This document shows positions 56,501-64,000 of a stretch of DNA of 64,000 bases, in pieces (position 1 is the stretch's first letter; each line of letters opens with the position of its first letter). The position numbers were made by a program, and so were the translations under genes. The notes under the pieces are model-generated. The model was given only the letters and a program-made list of their open reading frames with translations, made no database searches and was not told the DNA's origin. Source of the DNA: Nemopilema nomurai (Eukaryota; Cnidaria; Scyphozoa; Rhizostomeae; Rhizostomatidae); contig ML133455.1 in the NCBI GenBank assembly GCA_003864495.1, forward strand, positions 62,001 through 126,000, written 5' to 3'.

Positions 56501-58430
56501 AAGCACAGTTTAATCATATAAAAACATGCAATTCAAAGCACTGGATTGGTTAAAAAAATTATTAAAGCAGCATATTTTCACAAAGATGCAGATATCATTT
56601 AACTGAAGTTGAAGGAAATGGGGAAAGTTTCAAAACTTTGTTAAAAGTCTAAACATGGCTCAGGGGGCAGTTTCTAGAAACAATTTACCTCTATAGTTTT
56701 ATTTGATCTTTCAAAGTTGTTGGCATAAAGCGAATACAGCTTCATAAAAGGTGCAAGTTTATAAAGGGCAGTTGCAACATCATCTGTTTCCATTAGCTCA
56801 AGCAATTGAACATTTACAGAGCATATTCCTTCAATGTTACCAAAAATGGCTTCAATTGCTGCTTTAGGAACAAGGCCCCTAACTTTAACTGGCACAAGAA
56901 ACATCTGCAAAATACAAAATTAACTCAAGTAAATTTATATCACAGAATAACTGACTGTTTATTTAATCAAATTTACAACCAAAACAACCATCTGTGGAAA
57001 TTTTGTTTGCTCGTTGTAAGTCTACTTATACAAGTGCGCAATTTGGCTCAGATTTGACCAAAACAAGTGCGCAATTTGGCCATGCTTGGTAATTTCTTCC
57101 AATGGCTGAATAAATTTTTTCAATTTGCACTTTCAAAGAATTTGAATACTGTCCAAATATTTGTGATTTGTCTGCATAGTATTTTTCTAGAGCAAAAGCA
57201 TAAAAACAAGCAATGCTTACACACTTTCTTGGTAAATTAAAGTCTCAAATACATTGGCTCATTCTAGTCTATACAGCGCCATAGTTCCTTCATTTCTAAA
57301 TATTGACACAAGATATCTAAATTAACAATACAGTTTTTAAAGCAAGATTATTGGTGCCATATGCTTGTAGGTGTGGCCCTTAACACATATTTTGTCTTTG
57401 GAAATTCTTCTGAAAGGGTCTACTCACAGTGATCAGTAACTGCAAATGATGCTGGTATGACTTTTCACTATCAATTATTTCATTTATTATCTTCTTTCTT
57501 TTTCTTGTCATTGTTCTTTCCTGCAGGCATTTCAAATCAACAATATTAGTAAGAATTGTTCAAAAGATATTTGATATAGTATTGAAATTTATACTATTCT
57601 AATGATTTATTCTACCTTGCATCCAAAGGTAATTTTTAAGACATTGAGAAGCTTAAGCTAATCGAGCAGTGTCCTGGTCCTTCCCTTCGATGTGACCACT
57701 CAAAACCTCATGATTTCTTATGCCTGGAATTACAGAGAGCTAGTGACTCTCCTCACTCTGGGTGAAAGTTTGGTCATGACAGGGTCTCAAACCACTTGGG
57801 TCCGTAGTCAGCGCCTCTAGCCTCTGAGCCATCCTCCCATACAATATTAATAAGAATTGTTCAAAAGATATTTTATATAGTATTGAAATTTATACTATTT
57901 CAAGTGTGCTCTACATCTTTTATATGATTCATAAACTGTAATTAGTAATAAAGAAACAAAATTTGATAGAATTATATGTTCTATTTTGGAACAGCAAAAT
58001 CAAATGGACTGATAATTAACTAATTACTAAACTACACTAATGATCCAACATCACAAAATTTTTCCGCGAGGCTTTACATTCTAAGCCTAAAGTTGTAATT
58101 TAAACAGCTGTGTCAAAGTCATCTAAAAAGATATGCATACAATTATTATATCAATGTATAATTAACTTTACCTTAAAAAGTTCCTGGATTTCATTTGTAA
58201 AAACTTTTGATGCATTTGAAGCTTGCAAGGACATGAACTTTCTGGCTCCCTGTGCAACTGCAAAATACTTTACTAATTATGACTGATAAAATTATAAATA
58301 CATGGAATAAACAAATTAGACAATTCAATCAGAAGTAAAAACCAAACTTTGAAAAATGATCTTTTAGTATTTAATAATTACCTTTTGAGTTGAATGGACT
58401 GCTGAATGTTCTAGCCAAAGATGAAGACAT
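50600..58430 (-). CDS. Dbl-family Rho guanine nucleotide exchange factor (DH-PH), ARHGEF39-like with long C-terminal tail
   Basis: Fifteen exons, all in phase, in coding order: 58382-58430, 58172-58257, 57428-57520, 56689-56904, 56212-56330, 55637-55707, 55229-55360, 54905-54939, 54735-54817, 54061-54160, 53380-53468, 52851-53001, 52096-52504, 51345-51574, 50600-50794 (TAG); 685 aa. Start MSSSLARTFSSPF. The DH domain (about 52-235) has IINEIIDSEKSYQHHLQLL, LITPIQRIPR|YKLLLDALL and LPDHPDYQKLS, the conserved CR3 face that binds Rho GTPases. The PH domain (about 255-360) has FLREGMLSK, RMFFLFNDILIYAKK, GVFPLINC and TSKHNARSWVRDIKNAI. It should catalyse GDP release from a Rho, Rac or Cdc42 GTPase at the membrane or cortex. 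The tail (361-685) is basic, Ser/Pro-rich and probably disordered, with KSKKRKRKG-like basic clusters (QSKKRKRKGAIY), ending in a hydrophobic LSFLLDCIFTTYW. Human ARHGEF39 is about half this length, so the orthology is tentative. Confidence 0.9.
51699..51789. promoter_or_regulatory. Cluster of six nuclear-receptor half-sites including a perfect DR1 (RhoGEF intron)
   Basis: TGACCT (AGGTCA on minus) occurs at 51699, 51730, 51740, 51747, 51774 and 51784. The pair at 51740/51747 forms TGACCTTTGACCT, an exact DR1, the type bound by RXR or HNF4 dimers. A 44-base tandem duplication (CTTGGGTTAAAGAGCATAAA at 51707 and 51751) explains part of the density. Binding is inference. Confidence 0.7.
51960..52035 (+). 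repeat. Dispersed repeat family, copy 1 of 3
   Basis: Core: GCATACG...GTGTCGGACGAAAAGGTACTTTACGTATGC. Related copies at about 55790-55855 (minus) and 63935-64000 (plus) share GTGTC[A/G]G[A/G]CGAAAAAGTACTTTAAG and ATGCAAAAACT...TTCCG. It is a short conserved element of unknown type. Confidence 0.7.
53478..53626. repeat. About 20-bp minisatellite, RhoGEF intron
   Basis: Six to seven imperfect copies of a unit like AGCAACAGAATGTTACCATA. It starts some ten bases upstream, in transcription order, of exon 53380-53468 and contributes to its acceptor side. Confidence 0.85.
55430..55560 (+). repeat. Polypurine tract, RhoGEF intron
   Basis: A plus strand rich in A and G (GGATAAGGAGGAGATAAAAG and similar) between exons 55637-55707 and 55229-55360. 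In the transcript it is pyrimidine-rich. Confidence 0.65.
55790..55855 (-). repeat. Dispersed repeat family, copy 2 of 3
   Basis: The reverse strand reads TTTGCATACTCTG...GTGTCGGGCGAAAAAGTACT followed by TTAAGCATGCAAAAACTGGC. It is in an intron of the RhoGEF, next to a doubled CCAAAACGTTGGAAAGTAA tract at 55857-55894. Confidence 0.75.
57541..57900. repeat. 58-bp direct duplication bracketing a SINE
   Basis: Bases 57541-57598 (CAATATTAGTAAGAATTGTT...) recur at 57842-57899 with two or three changes. The SINE copy and some 40 extra bases lie between them. Fifty-eight bases is too long for an ordinary SINE target duplication. Confidence 0.9.
57640..57838 (-). mobile_element. tRNA-derived SINE, copy 2 (RhoGEF intron)
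   Basis: Same family as 21509-21725 and antisense to the window: on minus it starts GGATGGCTCAGAGGCTAGAG (A-box region), then GCGCTGACTACGGACCCAAG, a degenerate B box, AATTCCAGGCATAAG and the TTAAGCTTCTCAATGTCTTA end. It lies in the intron between RhoGEF exons 58172-58257 and 57428-57520, in the same orientation as the gene. Confidence 0.85.
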
Positions 58431-60919
58431 CTTTCTTTGGAACTATCGAGAGATGATAGAGTTCATATCATCTCTCTAATCATATTTACAATATAGTTTA
58501 TTTCCAACACTTTTCAAATCAATGGAATATCAAAAGATCTGAAAAAGTCAAATTGTAAAGTAATTTAAACTTTGCAAGATCTTCTATTACAAAACAAATA
58601 CTAATATTGACAAATTGTCCATATTGACTTTATGGCTTTGTTTTTTCAAAGCTCAGACCAAAAGAGTGTGAATTCTAGTTTTAGTGATATTTAGATGACT
58701 GTTGAACGTCGATTGTGTACGAAGGAACAAATTAATGAGACACACATCAACTTGATATAAACAATGTATAGCCCAGACAAAAGACGTTTAAAAGCATGTT
58801 CACACCAATTCAAATCCACAAAATGTCAAAAGTGCTGTTCATATGATTCATTTGATACAGGTATAACAGTTTTCTTGCTAATCCAAATGATTGATGGCTA
58901 TTTTCATTCCCAATGATAGAGGAAAGGATTGTCTTTGGAAATCCTCAATAGCCCATTGTTGGCGTGTGGCAGGACTTTCCTTGCTAAAGTAATTGACAAA
59001 TACTAGATCACATGGCAAAAAGCTGTAAATAGCTACTTTAAATAAGTCAGTTACACCTAGCATGTTAATTTAATACGGCATTGGATAGCATTTGTCCTTT
59101 AAATTCATTAAAACCCGGAAGGCGCCAAACTTCGCGTAGGATTATCAAGGAAGGAGAACTTATTATTAAAAACCAACAAACCTTCTTTCCAAACTTTGGA
59201 AATCGGAAGTTGTTTATAACTTTAGCTGCAATGAGAATTGGTTCTATACCTTGCACAACAAATTTATCTTCAATGTAACTGCTTTACAAATGTTGGAATT
59301 TTAATCAAAGCCGACTCGACAACTCGTTGCAGAAACCACAATTTTTGAATTTCCCACAAAGAAGGAATCGCTAGATACCAGACCGCGAACATGCAAAAGA
59401 GGCAAATCACCACTTTCGTCATTACGAGGCAGGAAAACATATTAAATAGTTTTAAGTGTTTGTATGGGAAAATTGGTTTGATAGAAAATTAAATTTACTT
59501 GCTAAAATCAGATTTATGCCAAATTATCTACATACTTCACCTTTTCGAAAAAAAGCGTCATCGAAAAGTATTACAATCCCGCTGTCACATGTTATTGTAC
59601 TCAGACCTGCCAACTTTTAACTTTCAAAACATGGAGATTTCAGATTTTTGTTGAAAAAAATTCGGGAGATATGGCCATAAACAGGGAAATTCCTGGAGTT
59701 TGTTGAATTTCTGGACAACATACATGTCAAGAAAGTCATGGTGACCAAACAGTTAATGAAAACAATTATAATGGGTAGCGTCATCCAGATGGTTCTTAAT
59801 GTTTTGATTAATTTGCAACACTATCAACGAACTTGTCCACGTACTACAACACTACTCCTGAAGGTATTACATGCATACAATTGTACCAGAAACTCTTAAA
59901 TACACAAACGCTCAAAGAACTCTGTTCACAGAATGCATGACGTCATTTCAACAAGATCACTGATGGTCACACAGTGCAAGATATCATTTTCCTTTCGTAA
60001 CTCAAATTGCAATTGGTGATCCTGGGTAGTCATCTACCTCTGGTCCTTCTTTTACATATCTACAACACACCCAACCTAACAGGAATGAATTGCGCCTCAA
60101 TGGAAGAAGTGGAAGATTTTTCTTGACCATAATAGTTTTGATGCACACAATTCAGATTATGTGAGCCCATATACAGCTTTAGAAATAGAGAAAAGTGCAT
60201 TGGCAGTTTTATATTTGGTTGAACTGAACCTTCTGCAACTTCAATTGAAGAACAAAATAAACTTGTTAACTTGAGCCAGACATTAAAAGGCAACATCTTT
60301 TAAACAGCTTTGATTTGAAAAAGAAGTCAATATGTGCATAAAAAAGTTTTATTGCATTGCCAAAAACACCTTCAGAATCTTACACGGAAATAAACAGAAA
60401 ATTACTGAAAACCCGGACCAAGGCCTAGCTCTCTAGCAGAGAGAGCACTGTTTAGTTTTAACTTGTTCCCTAACACAGTTTATTACTTCTGCATTCTTAG
60501 TAAAAATATATCATGGGTAGCATTTAGTATACATAGAAACAGGGTGAATACCTTCAATCTCTTTGAAATTTAAAAGTACCTACATGTGGGCATGTGAGGG
60601 TTAGAGGTGGACTCAAGGAACAGTAACCTTTTAATGAATTTCAACTTAACTGTCTCATCTAGGTCTAGAGATTGCATCTGAGGTGTAGCAAAACAGTTGC
60701 CTTTGGAACAACAAAATATAGACATCAATTTACATAAATTACTTATCGTGCATGATAACATTACTACTAAATAAACGTTAATCTTCTCGCGCATAAACAT
60801 TCAATGTCTGTTGGCCATCCATTTCCACTATCAACCTCAGTGACCCGTATAAAACACTTATAAAATCTCAGTAGGTTGATTCTATGCTGTAAAATTGTTC
60901 TTTGGTTCAATTTATGCAT
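58431..60919. other. Intergenic stretch between RhoGEF 5' end and BAX-like 3' end
   Basis: Both genes are on minus, so this should hold the RhoGEF promoter or 5' UTR (nearest 58431) and the BAX-like 3' UTR (nearest 60919). TTTATT at 60348-60353, reverse of AATAAA, is a possible polyadenylation signal. No other gene was recognised. Confidence 0.45.
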
Positions 60920-62584
60920 CTACTTCTTCTGCAACCAAAACACCAGTGCAGTTACTGCACAGCCAGCCAGAAAAACTCCTATCATTTGCCCAGAGGTTGA
61001 GCCAAAATAACTGATACATGTGTCCTGTAATAAGATAAATTTAAAGATTAAACTTAAGACTAAAGACTAAGGCTAAACATATAATTATTCTTCCTAAAGT
61101 TCTGTATAAAAGCAAGAGCTTCAAAGGTTAGAATAAAAGTTTGTTCATCTACAAGAAGTAAACATCATATATATGCTTAAATCTGTTGACCTGCTAGGGT
61201 GCATATGACTTCTCTTGTACAAGAAAAAGTATCCTGCCCAAATGATGCCAACAATTTTTGCAAAAAAATGGACAAGCAATTGTCTGATTATAAATATGAC
61301 TTGGCCTCCCTACACAACCTTCCAAAAGTCAAGGCGTATTGACTCTTATTGGTGTATTCATAAAAGTAACTTAAGTGCTTCTTAAAATATAGGGTTTTCT
61401 AATCAGTAACTTACATACTAAGTCTACTTCTATTCTGTTCACCATGTCTAGACAGAACCAGCAAGATAAAAAAAATCTACCTACCCAGCCTCCAAATTGG
61501 GCAATCCATTTGACTAATCTTTCGCCAATAAACTGAAGAATCCATTTTATGATTGTTTTTAATAAGCCACCTTCAAAAAGTAGCTTTAAACCTAATCTGT
61601 AGGCAAGATATAACAATGTCACAATTCTTCCCCAATTAATAACTCCATCTCGAAATAACTCAGATGCAATAGAAGAAAATGTTTCAAAAATATTATCCTT
61701 TGTCACTGTCAGCTGGTCCAGCTGGATATTCAGCTGCTGGTTATTAACCATATCATCTCCAATCTGCCTTAGCGTGTGAGCTGTTGCCCTAAAAATTAAG
61801 GAAATAAAAAGATGTCATATAGTTAAAAGGTCTGAAATTCACATGAATAATTGCTAATAGCATTTGTGCACACAAGTTGATGTAGAACTGAGAATGTGAA
61901 ACTTTGGGTGTGAATATACATTTCAAGACATCAAGCTAATTATTTCTGAAGCCTTCAGAGGTAATTCTGAATTAATACACAATTTGAACAAGTACAGTGC
62001 TTTCTATTCTAGCAGATCTTGTCCCTTTACAATACAAATTTGGAATCATAGTTCAATTAGGCTTATTTCTATATGAATTAATTTATATCTGACCACAATT
62101 TTAAACCAAACTTTTATCACAAAATAGAGCAATAAGTAGATCAGCAAGTGAGTAAAAAATAAAACCAGCAAAAATTTTTCTTAACAGTCTATAGCCATAA
62201 TCAAGTATTTCACTCACATTTGCTTGGCAAAAAATCAAAATTCCTAAGAAACTTTGATTCAGGTCTTGACCAAAATTGTAATAGAAATAAGCATGTATTG
62301 ATAAAATACCTTTTCACATGCCGACATGAATCCCTCAAATCATCAGGGACCTCAAGTCCATCATGGTCCAACTGATCAGCAATAAAAGATGATACATATC
62401 CCGTTGCTTCGTGCATCACCTCATCTATGGTACTGACATGTCTGTGAAATACACTTTGCTGGTATGTCCTCCTTCTGGTTGACCTTGGTGTAGTAGGAGA
62501 ATCTGTTTCGTCAAAGTTGTCTTCATTCTCTCCTTCATTTGGCTCTTCGTCTCTGTCTTGCCGTCTGTCAACTGGAGGACCCAT
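60920..62584 (-). CDS. BAX: BAX-like pro-apoptotic BCL2 family protein
   Basis: Three coding exons in phase: 62310-62584, 61485-61788, 60920-61024 (TAG); 227 aa. The start ATG (MGPPVDRRQDRDEEPNEG) lies inside an exon that begins near 62618. The first 50 residues are acidic and probably disordered, longer than human BAX (192 aa). Helix 1 region: STIDEVMHEATGYVSSFIAD. BH3: AHTLRQIGDDMVNN with the Leu-x4-Gly-Asp core. BH1: DGVINWGRIVTLLYLAYRL. Then LKTIIKWILQFIGERLVKWI, BH2 WIAQFGGWD, and ISYFGSTSGQ before a C-terminal membrane anchor (MIGVFLAGCAVTALVFW) ending QKK. The run after BH1 and the SYFG-anchor part resemble BAX more than BAK, whereas IGDD in BH3 is BAK-like. It should permeabilise the mitochondrial outer membrane by oligomerising when activated by BH3-only proteins. 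The BAX/BAK split is a judgement from memory. Confidence 0.9.
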
Positions 62585-63934
62585 GCTTTTTGGCACAAAT
62601 TGAAAAAATAATGTTCCTGTAAAAAGAATCATGATATTTTTTCCGAAAAAACTGGATGACAAGTACAAAAACAATGAACAACAACTCAAATTAGGTCACC
62701 CTATAGCCCTGTGGGAAACCTAACATGTTTACCACAGATGACTTCTTAGAACTAATATTTTTTTTAAAACAAAGATTTTTAATAAAAGTGCCATTGTTTA
62801 TTCTGGCAAAACATAGACATTCATGGCTACATCAAAAATGCTAATGGTTATGATAAAAATCACCTAAGTTGTTCAAAACAATTTAAGATGAAACATATCA
62901 AAATAACAAATAAATTAAAAATTGACAATATGTGTCGAATAACCTAACCAACCCACTTCGTTGTAGAGTGAAAAGTGATTTCAGGTGTCAGAATTCTTTC
63001 GCTTCCGTGACGTTCAAACAGACACGTTAAGAACTTACATTTAAAGCAGTTATTATTAAACATTTTTACGAATCACGTAATGCACATTTCCCGTGCATTT
63101 CACATCGATTTTGACTTAACAACGACAAATTAAAGCTAAATTCGACCCATAAAATTAATCAGGGCGCAATTGTTCTATTTCTCACATAAAATGTCTTAGC
63201 GACAGCATGGGATTACGATTAAGAATGGCCTAAAAGACGCAAATCAGATACCGAACGCAAGAAACATTTCATTTCTCACAATTAACGGTGCTAATTTACC
63301 TTACCATCATTAAATTTTTCTCACCTGAAGTGTTTAAAATAGTTTGTAGTGTTTCTTTACTCTAAAACATAGCTTTCGAATCAGAAACTTTTTCCAAGAT
63401 TCAGGACTTCTTCTTTAGTTTGTCTAGGCGGAAAGGAGCCTCGTGTCTATGGTGAGGCTGCTCGACAATGACGAAATGTCTGGCATAGAAAGTAGATTTA
63501 AAGGCATGAGTCATGATAAATGGAAAGCGTATACCCAAATTGCAAAAATTGCTGAATCATTTTGATAGCTCCGTTAATCTGATTGGCTGTCAAGCAAACT
63601 GCACACATGATTTTTTAACCTCGCAGTTGATGCCTGATCACACGAAAGCCGATTTATCACATGAAAACAGACAACAGCCCGTGGAAAACCGCTATTTACC
63701 ATGACTAAATGCCTTTAATTTAACACTCTATAAGACAATATGAGGCTTCGTAACATGCTTTTTGCACTACTTTCATTGGTCAGGATTACCTATTTGCCTG
63801 GTTTTTGAAACACAAGCTATGTTTAGCACTGTTCAAAGAAATTTTAATTCCAATCACGTGCTTTTCTTATCACCCTCTAGTGTTTTCGATCCGCAACTGG
63901 CTATTTATTGTGTCAGCTTTTGGTTATTTTCCGA
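62585..63934. promoter_or_regulatory. Upstream region of the BAX-like gene
   Basis: A 5' UTR exon part runs from 62585 to about 62618, where CTTTTTACAG forms an acceptor, so a further non-coding exon and the promoter lie to the right. GC rises slightly around 62940-63260. No other gene was recognised. Confidence 0.35.
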
Positions 63935-64000
63935 CGTTTGCATACGCTGAGAAGTGTCAGACGAAAAAGTACTTTAAGTATGCAAAAACTAGTTCCGATT
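63935..64000 (+). repeat. Dispersed repeat family, copy 3 of 3, cut by window edge
   Basis: GCATACGCTGAGAAGTGTCA followed by GACGAAAAAGTACTTTAAGT and ATGCAAAAACTAGTTCCG, matching copies at 51960 and 55790. It runs to the last base of the window. Confidence 0.75.

Overview
The window is eukaryotic nuclear DNA: AT-rich, with seven multi-exon genes whose exons splice in frame at GT-AG sites, short introns (mostly 0.1 to 3 kb), and introns full of minisatellites, tRNA-derived SINEs and one clear MITE. A secreted PAN plus fibrinogen-like lectin resembling coral skeletal organic matrix proteins, together with the gene set, suggests an anthozoan cnidarian, probably a stony coral. That assignment is inference.

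Layout, left to right: LRRC56 (minus, 3' end beyond the left edge, about 450-5970); a possible 80-codon ORF on plus at 6800, head to head with it; a branched-chain aminotransferase (minus, 8450-18750, 13 exons, with a one-base insertion in exon 4); a repeat-bearing intergenic region with a 301-bp hAT-type MITE and a tRNA-type SINE (18.8-23.1 kb); RNF141 RING finger protein (plus, 23169-26592, 7 exons); DNA topoisomerase III-beta (minus, 29612-44516, 22 exons, complete); the secreted PAN/fibrinogen-like protein (plus, 45663-48834); a Dbl-family RhoGEF with DH and PH domains (minus, 50600-58430, 15 exons); and a BAX-like pro-apoptotic BCL2 family protein (minus, 60920-62584, 3 coding exons). Exon boundaries were derived by hand from splice sites, reading phase and remembered family sequence; no alignment was run.

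The genes are unrelated housekeeping or signalling genes (ciliary assembly, amino acid catabolism, ubiquitin ligation, DNA/RNA topology, secreted matrix/lectin, Rho signalling, apoptosis) and show no operon-like cooperation. The unusual material is non-coding. TOP3B introns hold at least six distinct tandem arrays, including a 24-bp repeat built on the CRE palindrome TGACGTCA, a 70-bp dimeric higher-order repeat and a 40-bp repeat carrying a perfect palindrome. A tRNA-like unit is enclosed by a perfect 22-bp inverted repeat, a SINE is bracketed by a 58-bp direct duplication, and a RhoGEF intron holds six AGGTCA half-sites including a perfect DR1. I found no CRISPR array, rRNA, virus or toxin gene.
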